Of a stretch of 15,701 nt of DNA, positions 1 through 10,006 are shown piece after piece. The position numbers and the translations under genes are program-made. The notes beneath the pieces were generated by a model, which saw only the letters and a list, made by a program, of their open reading frames with translations, was not told the DNA's origin and did not search any database. Each line of letters opens with the position of its first letter. Position 1 is the first letter of the stretch. Source of the DNA: Circinella minor (Eukaryota > Mucoromycota > Mucoromycetes > Mucorales > Lichtheimiaceae); NCBI GenBank assembly GCA_016758965.1, contig JAEPRB010000515.1, positions 1-15,701 on the forward strand, given 5' to 3'.

Positions 1-1720
1 GTTAGATTACTTGCAAACTGTGACCAATCTTGTTGAACCATTTTGATTATTTTATGAGATCCAAATTGATAAATAAGTACGTATCAAAAGATAACTGATT
101 CTATAGTACAAGAGTTTATTAGAAAGAAGTGGTAATGAGTACGTTGACTTTATATATGTAAATTTATTGGTATAACTATTCATAAAGAGATGGATTAATA
201 ATATATAAAATAAGAGGAAAACTTACTATTTTCGTAGATAAAATAAAGTAAAGAGAAGAAAAAAAAATGGGTAAGGAAGCCCTCAAAATACAAGATTAAA
301 TAATGCAACAATGTTACACATATGAGAATATTTAATATCTACGTAGGAGAAAACGCAATGATTAATTTTTACTTCTATATGCGCAGCCAACAGCTATCAT
401 AGACTAATGTGCGATATCAAAAATGAAGAATTAATTGGGACGCAAATGCATCAGTTGACGAAGACGAGGATGGGAATGTGGTAACAACCACCCAAAATGG
501 GTCTTTTGGTTAGCAGTCCTTTTTATTTAGTTTTTTTATATATATTATTACATTATTTATATTAGCCCTCCCCCCTCTTATATAAACAAGAAGATATTGG
601 CTTTAACTTTTGAACGTATAAGGGAAAAATGGAATTAGTACTGTATAAAGTTTATTTTATACTTTTATTACTTTTTTCATCTCAGAAAGGAAAATAAAGC
701 GTAGCTCTTCTAGTTTGTTACCACTTTTCTATCTTCATCTTAGTCAACTGACGTGTTCTTGTATTAAGCCCACTATTTTATTTCATTGCCAAATAAAAAT
801 TATAGTGTAATAGGATGTGTATAATAAGCAAAAGTGGAGAAGTATCCCACACGAAAAAAAAAAAAGAACAAGAGGCTACAAAATCAACCCTATTCATTAT
901 ATATATTAATTGTATTTGTTATACTCTACTGCTGTTATTTTAAAAGTCTTGACAACTTAAAATATAGTTCTTAACTTATTTGTATCAAAATCATGTCTGA
1001 GTAGATTTATTCAATAAAGCCACCTTATTTTCAAAAGGGTTGTTATATAGTATACGTATTCATATAATCGTAATTAAATTGAGACGTGTAAGAAATAGTA
1101 AATTGAAGAAAGTGTTATAAAAACGATAACTCGATTTAGAGTAAAGAGTATTACAAGTCCAAGAAAACATTTTTGGTAAAGAAGATATGAAAAAAAAAGT
1201 ACGTAGGATTGTTTCCTGTTAATGGTTACTGCTAGATATTATAAACCATGTTGATAAGTATTAGTTATCTCTCGTAACAATGGTAAGTCCGAGGGACCGA
1301 ATTCCCAAGGGCTTTATCGCGCCACATTATCACTAACAAGGTGGATAAGTAAGTAATTTATCTCATCAACAAAAGCGAAATAATAAGTAGCAAAAAAGGT
1401 AACTACGTAGGATGGTAAGTAACAAAAATGGAAAGCTGGTGTAATAGGTGATTTATAGCCACACTTTTTTTATTATAATTTTTACTTGAGAAATGTTTTA
1501 GATATGTGTGATAATAATGACTATTTTATACGTAAAAAAAAAGGCGTTATGCTTATAATTTTTATGATTACGTATTACTTATAATGATTATGTAATTCTA
1601 TTATTACGTATATATATTGCGTAGATATAATACTATCAATTCACAAGTAGGGAGACGTATGTTTTGAAACGTTGTAGAGAGAGAAATAGAAATAATGTCA
1701 ATGATCTAATATATATTTAT
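1..1720. other. Gene-poor AT-rich region, no supported gene
   Basis: No open frame of useful length on either strand and no recognisable RNA gene were found in these 1.7 kb. The stretch is AT-rich with many short A and T runs. It holds eight TACGTA palindromes (78, 340, 1053, 1200, 1404, 1529, 1569 and 1605), against one in the remaining 14 kb. Two short GC-richer islands, about 372-513 and 1280-1336, have open frames of a few dozen codons at most and could be coding or transposon relics, but I recognise neither. The right end is presumably the 3' untranslated region and termination area of the minus-strand UFD1-domain gene, whose stop codon is at 1721-1723. It could also be decayed mobile DNA or the regulatory region of a gene lying to the left. 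Confidence 0.6.
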
Positions 1721-4025
1721 TTATGGATTTACAGTAACGTGTTGTTTGGGTGCATTTTTATCTAACCAAGATCGAGCTTTATCTAAATCTTCATCTTCTG
1801 AATCCAATGCTTTAGCACACCAAGCAATACTATATGTTTTTGTTGTTCCTTCTTCTAATGTTTCAGCTAAAAATCGTTTACGCGTCATTGATTCATCCAC
1901 ACAAAAATAAAGTTCAGGGTTTGGATTAGGTAATTTCATTTGACGTTGTAATGATTGAATCATGGGTATTAATGTTGTTGCTGCTGTATTTGCATCTTGT
2001 GGTTTTTGAGTACTTGTAGCACAATACTAAAAAAACATAACAGAACAGAAAAGTCATTAGAAATATGTGTACATTGCATAAATTAGAAAACCTTTTTTTT
2101 TTTTTTTTTACCTTATTACGACAATAGTTATGTCCACATCCAACAGTCAATTGAGAATGTAATTTACGTGCAACACGTTGTATTAATTTGACATTACCAG
2201 GATCATCCGTGGTTACCCAAAATGGACCGAAACAATATTGACAAAGTCGTAATCGATTATTCGCTCTTGGTCGAATACAATTTTGATTCGTACATAAAGG
2301 AGGTAATCGTTGATTTTGTTTTTGAACTTCATGTACTTTGGCATGGACTTGAATGTCTTTAATAGGTATTTGTCGATTACATTTTTGACATGTAATAGTT
2401 CTACTTCCACAATAACTTTCATGCGAATGTAAATTATATAATCGATCACGTGAATCTGGAGATGGAACACCTTGTGGTACTAAATTCTATAGAAAAAATA
2501 AATAAATCCACAATGATTAATTAATTATAATTTTTTTTTTTCTGTTTACAATCTTCAAAACGTTTCTTATCGTATTATAAACTTTACATGACAATATCGA
2601 CAAGTAATTAATTTTTCTGAACATGTTGTACGACGATGTTTCGCTAATTCTTCATAAGAATTGGTAGTATATCCATTACAAATACATGTTTTTGATTGAT
2701 GAAAATAAGCTTCATGTTTAGGTTGATCATAAATTGTTCCAACAAATCCACATTCTTTTTCTTGTGGACAATGCCAATGGTGTTCATATTCTTGACTTGA
2801 TTTTTTAAATACTCGATGACATCCTTCATGAGAACATGTAATATTATTTCGTAAACAAAATCCTTCATGTAACATTTTAGTTCGTTCTGGAATCCATGCT
2901 TTACAATTTTCACATTGGGTATATCCGGGTTGATTGGCTTGTGATTCTTGTTCTGTCATTTCGGTATCTTCATTTTCTTCTTGTGTTGTTGATGATGTTG
3001 AGGTAGTCCATGATACATTGGTTATATTATCCGAATAACCATGGATACCAATATAATAAGTTGATGTTTTTGATTCTGTTGTGTGTGATGGTAATATAAG
3101 TTGACGATGTGATTCGGATGTTAAACTTGCCCATTCATGATTTTCCAATGTAGGTCGTCGTTCAGTACTACTTACTACCAAATCTATATACATATATAAT
3201 CATTAGTTTACTCAACTAACTTATTAATTCCCCATGTTTTCCTTCTTCATTTTACTCCTCATTATTTTTTAAATATATATAGTATCCCGTTTTTTTTTAT
3301 ATACCAGCATCACCAGAAGATATAGTTAATTGAACTATAACAGTAGTAGCTTGATCTAAACTAGATGGTAGTTTTAATTCCCAATATCGATATTGATCTT
3401 TTTCGATCGAAATACCAGAAACAACTTCTCCTAATCCAATATCTTTTTTATAACCCATTGTTGTTGATTCTAATAAAGGTTCTAAATCCACTTCTAAATC
3501 TGTATCTGTAATACATACTGCTTGTTTTGGTTTCAAATCCGTCACCAAAAATGGATAACTTTGACTTCCATAACGACATGTTAATACTTGTCCTTTACTC
3601 ATTGTATTATAATGAGCTCGTAAATGAGATTCTAAAGCAGCTCGATAATCACTAATATCTGTAGCATCCGGTGATAATGGTCGTAATTTGGCCCATGTTC
3701 CTTTCGGTAATGGACAAAATTTAATTATAATTCGTTGTTGTTGTTGTGTTGAATCAAGTTGTAATGAATCAAACATCCATTGTGGAAGTTGCATGGTGTC
3801 TATTGAATTAGACGAAAATTCTTTCACACCTCCATAAACGATTAATTGTTTCTTATGTGGATGACGTAATTCAAACGTTAATGGAGAAGGTAAACTTTCA
3901 CTATTGTTATTGACGGCTGATAATAGATCTTCAAGTGCTGAAGATGGTAAAATAATTTTATCACCCGTATTGAGTTGTTCAGGTGCTTTTTCAACAAAGT
4001 AAGCTTTTGTCCAATGAATATTCAT
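1721..4025 (-). CDS. UFD1-domain protein with TRAF-type zinc fingers and an AZUL-like zinc finger
   Basis: Likely a ubiquitin-binding or ubiquitin-pathway protein of the UFD1 family, resembling the plant PRLI-interacting-factor-K type (UFD1 domain followed by TRAF-type zinc fingers). Four exons: 4025-3305, 3183-2588, 2486-2112 and 2026-1721, joined by introns of 121, 101 and 85 bp with GT...AG ends. They give 1998 nt, or 665 aa plus TAA. Residues 1-240 form the UFD1-type double-psi-barrel region (a DKIILPSSALEDLL-like N-terminal motif). An acidic linker follows at about 295-325. Residues about 331-475 are Cys/His-rich TRAF-like fingers (CENC, CSHEGC, CQKC). Residues 530-606 match the AZUL finger pattern, with C556, C561, C566 and C606. 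A helical, acidic C-terminus follows. The ATG at 4023-4025 begins directly before the domain, so the start is probably right. Cdc48/Npl4 partnership is not shown by the sequence. The family call is strong; function is inferred. Confidence 0.88.
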
Positions 4026-4617
4026 TAATAATAAGTTGAATTGTATGTTATATTAATATAAGTAAGTAGGTATAAAGAAGTAGAAGAATTTAAAAGAAGT
4101 AAAAAAAAAGAAAAAAAAAAGGGAAATTGAAAGATATGACGCACTTTTTTTTTTTTTTTTTGTTAGCTGAGTTAATTATTGTTTGTAATGCAAGAAATTG
4201 TTTCCAGAAAAATCCAAGACATGTAAAAAAAAAGGGGGGGAATAATCCAAAGTTTCTTTTTGTTTATATATAATAATAATAATAAAACAAAAATAAAGAA
4301 CAAAATAAAATAATAATATACTAAGAGTAAAAAAATAATAAATAATAAAATAATAAATAATAATAAACAAGAAAAAAAGAAGAAAGAAGAAAAATACAAA
4401 TTTCGAATCAGTTATAAAATGTACAAAGGTAGCGGGTGGGGGGGAAAGGTGGAGAAGAAAGAATGTATAAAAAAAAATAAAGTACAACAAATAAATGTAT
4501 CTAAAGTACTATTACAATAGTAAAAAAAAAAAAAAAGAAGGTATACAAATATACATAGAACAATAAATTGTTTACGTTTTTTTTTTTTTTTTAGTTTCGT
4601 GAAAAAAGAAAAAGAGA
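4026..4617. other. Intergenic: promoter of UFD1-domain gene and 3' region of RING gene
   Basis: These 592 bp separate two minus-strand genes. Read on the minus strand they should hold the 3' untranslated region and terminator of the PA-TM-RING gene followed by the promoter of the UFD1-domain gene. The plus strand is strongly purine-rich (AAT/AATAA repeats about 4268-4370, a G8 run near 4234 and a G-rich patch near 4432-4447), so transcripts from the minus strand would be T/C-rich here. Long T or A runs occur near 4146, 4520 and 4577. The open frames that cross this stretch encode only Phe/Leu/Ile low complexity and are not genes. Confidence 0.55.
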
Positions 4618-6714
4618 TTAATGATGATTAGGTCGTTGTTGATTTTCTGTTGAGTTTTTTCGACTTGAAGATGACGCATGCTCTTCATTTGAAGTGGTTT
4701 TGGGTTCATCCTGTATTGTATTGGTGTCATTATTAATAGTATTTTGATTGGTAATCATATGATCTTCAGTATTTTGACGATCTATATCATTATTATTGGT
4801 AGCGGATACCAAGGTCCGCTCTTTTGGTTCTGCCGTTATTGTTGTATCACGCACGGTATCTTTATTTCCGATGTTATCGGATTCTGTTGTAACTGCAACC
4901 GCAGTAGTGGTGACCACGGGTTGGGTCGATGAAGAAGAAGATGGAGTAGATTGTTGTTGTTGTTGGGTAGTAACTAAAGTGGAAGGCTGTTGAGCTTCTG
5001 TAGTAGTAGTTGTTGTTGTTGTTGTTGTTGCCATAGTAACAGGAATCGAAATTGTTTGATGATTAGGTGATGATATAGTTGCTTCAGAATCAATATGTTC
5101 TTGATTTTGTAATTCAGGTGGTAAACAATCCCATTTACAAATAGGACACATTGTCGATTTTTGTGTAAGCCAAGGATCTGATTATTATAATATTTATGAT
5201 TTTTTAAAATCATAAGAGAAAGAAGTTTTGTTAATTCATTTGATTGTGTGAAAAAAAAAATCATATATATATATATATAGAGTTAATTAATGAAACTATT
5301 CTTCAAAAAAAAAAAAAAGACATATGCTTTTCCCTTCTATTGAATTTTTTTTTCTTTCTTTGTTTCTTTCTTTACCTATACATAAAACACAAAAACCATG
5401 ACCACAACCAAGAATTCGTACTTCATTTTTATCTTCTTCATAATCTTCTAAACAAATAGCACAATTTGTATTTTTTACAGTTTCTGAAGTATATTTTGAA
5501 ATAGGTATTGAATTGACAATGTCAACGGGTAAAGGTTTGGCCTGCATTCGCATTTGCATATTTAACGCATGTTGAGTTAATTGTGCTTCATATTCTCGTT
5601 GATCACGCATTTGTCTTACACGCCACCATCTTAAAAATATAACACCAGCAAATAATGCTATATATAATTTAAAAAAGAAAAAGCAATAAGTATTATTTAA
5701 CTTTTTCACACCCCACCCATTTTAATTATCAACATGAAAAAATATATTTACCAACAAGAAAGATAGCAGCCAAAGCAATAACATATGATAAATAACCACG
5801 ACTAAAAGGTGACCCATCACCATTTTCATCCGCATTTCCTGGATTACCCGTACCGGTAGTCGACGATAAAGGCAATAATAAAGGAGTTAATTGCCAAAAG
5901 ACCTTTGTATCTGTGTTCTCATTTGATTTATTTGAAATAAATTGATTCGCATAACTCGCAGGAGCAAAATAAACTGACATAGGTAAATTTGTTGTGGATG
6001 ACATTAAATCATTATCGTTCATAAATGAAATATTACGATTGGATGGTAAAGGATCTCTATAAACAAAGGATTGACCCAAATCATTTCTGTTGTATAATTG
6101 ATACGATCCAGCATCGGTTGTTTCATTATTGTAAATCAAAATGGCACTCAATCTCATATTATTACTTGTTGAAATAGTATGAGCGACTTGAATTTTTTCA
6201 GACCAATTACAATGTCCACGTCGAATAAGTGCTATTGTAGGTGTACGAGGAATCATTCCCCATCGTAAATTATTATTGTTAAGTTGTTCAAGTGATTCAA
6301 TTGTTGTATTGGTTGAACGACAACTATCTGAATAATCAACTACTAAACGCTAAATAGTAAATTTTGTATATACATATATTTAATCAGATAAAAAAAAAAA
6401 AGTTCACACACACACACACACTATATATATATGCGCATACAAAAAAACAAAATAGAATATATATATATATTATTAATTTTTACCCTAATTTGATAACGAC
6501 TATCATCACCCACATGAATGGATTGAAAGTCTTGTGAAATGGCAATATGCATATTAGACTGGTCGTCTTGTAAAGCTGAAGTAGAATTAAAAGATCTTGG
6601 TGCTTGCCAAAATGCAGGATTTTCAGCTGACTGACTCGTTACTTTATGAATCCATAATGTCAATACGACTAAAAGCAAGAAATGGTTTCTTGCTATTAAA
6701 TGTATTGACAACAT
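4618..6714 (-). CDS. PA-TM-RING E3 ubiquitin ligase (membrane-bound, RNF13/RNF167-like)
   Basis: Predicted endomembrane E3 ubiquitin ligase with a lumenal protease-associated (PA) domain and a cytosolic RING. Four exons: 6714-6484, 6349-5752, 5657-5376 and 5177-4618, with introns of 134, 94 and 198 bp. They sum to 1671 nt, or 556 aa. Residues 1-27 are a hydrophobic signal peptide. The PA region covers about 78-215, with the typical ALIRRGHCNW segment. One membrane segment lies at about 260-287, split by intron 2. The RING spans 342-384: C342-x2-C345, C361, H363, C366, C369, C381-x2-C384, with DPWL joined across intron 3. The family usually has His where C366 stands, so this is an HC rather than an H2 pattern. 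The tail (about 390-556) is disordered and rich in Thr, Gln, Ser and Asn. Substrates are unknown. Architecture is clear from the sequence; ligase activity follows from the family. Confidence 0.9.
6405..6421. repeat. (CA)8 microsatellite
   Basis: A run of CA units followed directly by a short TA run lies inside the first intron of the PA-TM-RING gene. It is a simple repeat likely to vary in length between strains. Confidence 0.95.
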
Positions 6715-7228
6715 GGAGGGGGGGAAAGAGAGTTAAAAAACAAAAAAAAAAAAGTAGACAAGGGTAGAGAGAGAGATAAGAAGAGAGAGAGAGAGAGAGA
6801 ATAAGTTAGTGAGGCTTGTATAATAAAGAAGGGGTCCAAAGAATTGATATACAAGAGAGAAAAGAGAATTTGTTTCTTTTTTTTTTCTCACACATTCTCT
6901 CTTTTTTATGTGTTGCTCCGCCTTTTTTTAGGTATCATTAATAATAATAACTAAACTATAAATCAACATTGTATGTTCCCCATTGTTACACTCAAAAAAA
7001 ACAGTTACCGGTTTGTTTCAAGTCCCCCCCATCGGCTTAACAATGTCGCCGCTTTTTTTTTTTGATTTAAAGGTGCATGTTTTTTATTAATCAACAACAT
7101 TACCTCCCCCCCCTTACATAGGATCAACCCCCGCTTTTTTTTTAAAGATAGTAAAGATGATCCGATCTACAAAACATATGTCACTTTTTTATTTATTTGA
7201 TTATTATTATATTATTAATAATAATTAA
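6715..7228. other. Intergenic: RING gene promoter and GPATCH8-like 3' region
   Basis: These 514 bp lie between the start of the PA-TM-RING gene and the stop of the next minus-strand gene. They contain a (GA)9 run at 6783-6800, C-runs at about 7023 and 7105, and three copies of a CCGC(C) block followed by a T7 to T11 tract (about 6918, 7047 and 7130). The part next to 6714 is the expected promoter and 5' leader of the RING gene, purine-rich on the plus strand. No ORF or RNA gene was recognised. Confidence 0.55.
6783..6800. repeat. (GA)9 microsatellite
   Basis: A pure GA run lies about 70 bp upstream of the PA-TM-RING start codon. Read on that gene's strand it is a CT tract, a common component of fungal core promoters and leaders. 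Confidence 0.9.
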
Positions 7229-7512
7229 TTATTTTTTCAAATTAAATCGAAAACCAGTTGATTTTTTTTGAGGTAATCCAAAAGATAATTTCGTTGTAGG
7301 CTTTTTTTCTGTATCATTGTTCATATTATTAGATCCTGATACTGGTTCTGGTGTTGTTTTAGTATTTATTGAAGTTGAAGAGGATGTCCATCCTCCAGAA
7401 GATGTTGATTTATTGTTTGTTGTTGTTGACGGTACTATGGTTGAAAAACCAGGTTTAACTACTGATGACCATCCACCACCACTACTAGAATTATTTTGAT
7501 TATTTGGTAAAT

Positions 7513-7546
<34 letters not shown>

Positions 7547-7753
7547 GATGGGTGATGATGTTTTTACTGCTGCATTGGCTCGTTTTAACATAGCATCTTG
7601 CATTTTTTTTAATTCACGTTCTTCTCTTTTTCTTTCTTTTTCACGTTTTTTATCTTTAACGGATTGAGCATATTCTGATTTACGTGATTGTTCTTTCATA
7701 TCTTTAAATCTCTATAAGTGTAAAAGAATCTATTATTAATTCTATATTCTTCT

Positions 7754-7803
<50 letters not shown>

Positions 7804-8654
7804 AACTACTTATAAAAATCATGATTACCTTTTTATGATGATGATCATAACTTTGTAAATGTTGTTCATATTCTACTACTTTATTATATTGTTTATCACA
7901 TAATTCACAATAAAAAGCTCTTTTCACTTCTTTTAATTCTTCTTGAATCATTTCTTTTTCTTTTACTTTTGTTTCACGTAATAAACGTTCTTGAATTGTT
8001 TCTTCTAATTGTTTTTCACTTCCCATAATTTTACGTTTAGCAGTAGATGATTCATGATATGCTTGTTCTTCTTCTGCTTTACCAACACCTAATACATCTT
8101 CTTTAATATCTATACGAATTGGATCGACTCTTCCTATATAACATATATATATATATATATATAAAAGTTATTAAATGAAACAGTTTTTTTTTTTTTTTAT
8201 GTTATTCAAATATATTTACCTTGTCCTTTAGAACCTAAACCTTGACCTGCTTTCCAACCCATTTTTTGAAGTAATTTATATCCCATATTGGTTTCAGGAA
8301 TATGAGATTCCATAGTTGCTTGGTCCATGGAATCATAATCAGCATAACTTGTAGGTTGTGAATGACGTGGTAAATAAAACTCTTTTTCTTTTTCTTCTTC
8401 TTCTTCTTCTTGACCATCATATTCATCACTTAAATGATCTATTGCTGTTCGCTAATTTTTATATATACAAAAATAAAAAGGAAATTTACAGGTAGGATAA
8501 AAAAAAAAAAGACAACATTCCTTTCATATAAACCATTTTACCCACTTTATTCTTTTTTTTTTTTTTTAATTACAAAAAAGAAGAAAAAAAAAAGATGAGG
8601 GTTGAAGAAAGGACAAGGTTAAAAAAAAAAAAAACTCACCTTTATTGGTTCCAT
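7229..8654 (-). CDS. G-patch and C2H2 zinc-finger protein (GPATCH8-like)
   Basis: Probable nuclear RNA-processing factor. G-patch proteins commonly bind and stimulate DEAH-box helicases such as Prp43/DHX15, and GPATCH8 relatives are linked to pre-mRNA splicing. Four exons: 8654-8640 (only 15 nt, encoding MEPIK), 8451-8220, 8133-7829 and 7711-7229, with introns of 188, 86 and 117 bp. Total 1035 nt, or 344 aa. An acidic Glu run lies at 20-25. The G-patch is at about 61-100, with MGWKAGQGLG. A charged coiled-coil-like stretch is at 120-152. A single C2H2 finger uses C158, C161, H174 and H180, followed by the RFKDMKEQ segment typical of GPATCH8 relatives, joined across intron 3. The C-terminus (about 225-330) is disordered, with a Thr-11 run from a GTT/AAC repeat and Gly-Gly-Trp repeats, ending in a basic tail. 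The upstream ATG is the only one that restores the usual N-terminus. Confidence 0.87.
7755..7802. repeat. Compound (CT)13(AT)11 microsatellite
   Basis: Two pure dinucleotide runs are joined without interruption inside the third intron of the GPATCH8-like gene. On the transcribed sense strand it reads (AT)n(AG)n, between the donor at 7828 and the acceptor at 7712. Confidence 0.95.
8143..8162. repeat. (AT)10 microsatellite
   Basis: A pure AT run in the second intron of the GPATCH8-like gene, about 7 bp from the acceptor of that intron on the minus strand. Confidence 0.93.
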
Positions 8655-8771
8655 TGCGATTTATTTTATTAATTTGTATGGTTTTTTTTAAACGAGCCCT
8701 TTTTCACCCAAAATAAGAATAATGCAAAAAAAAAAAAAACGCCAACTTTTTTTTTTGAGCTGTGTTTTCTC

Positions 8772-8803
<32 letters not shown>

Positions 8804-8824
8804 TTTGTTTCCTTTGGGTTAAAA
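8655..8824. promoter_or_regulatory. Divergent promoter between GPATCH8-like and ketoreductase genes
   Basis: Only 170 bp separate the two start codons, so both genes must share a compact intergenic promoter. The ketoreductase side carries a strong pyrimidine stretch, (CT)12 at 8772-8795 followed by a T run, ending about 20 bp before the ATG. Such tracts are typical of fungal core promoters and leaders. A T-run and an A-run lie near 8676 and 8726. No clear TATA box or known operator was seen. Confidence 0.6.
8772..8795. repeat. (CT)12 microsatellite in the leader
   Basis: A pure CT run 29 bp upstream of the ketoreductase ATG at 8825. The frame is open upstream but contains no ATG, so this run is leader or promoter and not coding. 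Confidence 0.9.
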
Positions 8825-9130
8825 ATGTCATTAATACAAAAAACAGCACTTATTACTGGAGCAACACGAGGCATTGGTTTCGCTATTGCAAATACATTAG
8901 CTAAACATGGTGTAAATACATTACTTGTTGGTCAAGATTCTCAACGTGTTCAAAATGCAGAACATATTTTTCGTGAAAAATATAAAGAAACATATCATCA
9001 AGGTGTTCAACTTGATATAGGAAATAAAGAAGCTATTAATGAAACATTAAAGGTTTTTATTCCATGTGTGGTTTTTTTTTTTTCTCTTTTATTATTCTAA
9101 ATATGTATATACTTATATATAATGTGTATA

Positions 9131-9171
<41 letters not shown>

Positions 9172-10006
9172 CTAGTAAAAGAAAATAAGATTGATATTCT
9201 TGTTAATGCAGCAGGTATATCACGCGATGGATTATTATTAAAAATGAAAGAGAATGATTTAAATGAAACCATGGCAATTAATTTATTTGGCACAATGAGA
9301 GTATCACAAATTGTATCAAGATCGATGCTTCAAAAACGACAAGGTAAAAAAATAAATATATATATAAATCTAACTATCATCATCCATTATTATTATTAAT
9401 ACTAAAAGTAAAAAATGTAAACTAGGTGGATGTATAATTAATATATCCAGTGTAGTGGGTATTTATGGAAATATTGGACAAACTGTTTATAGTGCTTCAA
9501 AAGCTGGAATTATTGGTAAGAAAGAAAAACAGACAGATTAATAAATAATGAATAATTAATTGTTATATATATTTTAAAAAGGGTTTACAAAATCATTAGC
9601 AAAAGAACTTGGACCTGCACAAATTCGAGTAAATGCAATTGCACCTGGTTATATTGAAACAGATATGACAAGTGGTAATCATAGTTCGGGGAGGGTGGAG
9701 GGGGGGGAAGAAATCATTTATAATAAATAATGAAAAATATTTTAACATGTCATTTTTGTTCTTTATAGACCTTTTAAAATCACAAGAATCAAAAAATAAA
9801 TTAATAGAATCAATACCTTTAAAAAGATTAGGTTCAGTAGATGATGTAGCAGAAGCTGCTTTATTTCTTGCTCGTTCTCAATATATGCATGGAGCAGTAA
9901 GTATAATTTTTTTTTTTTTTTTTTTACTTATCATTCATATAGTATTATTAATAATGAATTTGTTTTTATATAGGTATTAAATGTTGATGGTGGATTGACA
10001 TTATAA
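8825..10006 (+). CDS. FabG/CBR4-type 3-oxoacyl-ACP reductase (short-chain dehydrogenase)
   Basis: Likely NAD(P)H-dependent reduction of 3-oxoacyl thioesters, probably in mitochondrial type II fatty-acid synthesis, where fungal OAR1 and animal CBR4 act. Six exons: 8825-9052, 9169-9343, 9426-9515, 9582-9674, 9769-9896 and 9974-10006, with introns of 116, 82, 66, 94 and 77 bp. Total 747 nt, or 248 aa, the normal family length. The nucleotide-binding motif TGATRGIG is at 11-18 and NAAG at 89-92, followed by the FabG-like [10 protein letters not shown]. The catalytic tetrad is Asn114, Ser143, Tyr156 and Lys160. APGYIETDM and a C-terminal NVDGG are also present. The first donor (GTTTTT) is non-standard, and the third acceptor (AAAAAG) lacks a pyrimidine tract, but both joins keep frame and motif. 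No cleavable targeting peptide is evident, so location is inferred. A cytosolic SDR of another substrate class is possible. Confidence 0.9.
9141..9166. repeat. (TA)13 microsatellite
   Basis: A TA run ends at the 3' splice site of ketoreductase intron 1 and replaces the usual pyrimidine tract. The same arrangement recurs in other introns of the window. Confidence 0.93.
9688..9707 (+). other. G-rich block in ketoreductase intron 4
   Basis: Runs of 4, 3, 2 and 8 G, each separated by one base, start 13 bp after the 5' splice site at 9675. Four runs of three or more G can be formed if the last run is split, so an intramolecular G-quadruplex in the pre-mRNA is possible. G-runs are also known intronic splicing enhancers in animals. 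Similar blocks occur in other sense-strand introns here. Confidence 0.55.

Noticed and set aside
1926..2150. Minus-strand 74-codon frame beginning in the UFD1-domain gene
   Set aside because: It is read-through of intron 3 (2027-2111); splicing restores the AZUL-like finger and the long frame.
4172..4490. Two minus-strand open frames of 75 and 104 codons rich in Phe, Leu and Ile
   Set aside because: They are readings of T-rich intergenic DNA with AAT repeats. They show no domain, no splice partner and overlapping frames of the same low complexity.
4744..4993. Plus-strand open frames over the RING gene's last exon
   Set aside because: They are antisense to the Thr/Gln-rich coding tail, and the Cys/Val runs come from complementing those codon repeats.
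7317..7499. Plus-strand open frame of 60 codons
   Set aside because: It is antisense to the disordered C-terminal exon of the GPATCH8-like gene, with no family features.
8762..8824. N-terminal extension of the ketoreductase as a targeting peptide
   Set aside because: The upstream in-frame stretch has no ATG and encodes Ser-Leu repeats from the CT run. The Met at 8825 directly precedes the Rossmann motif, as usual in the family.
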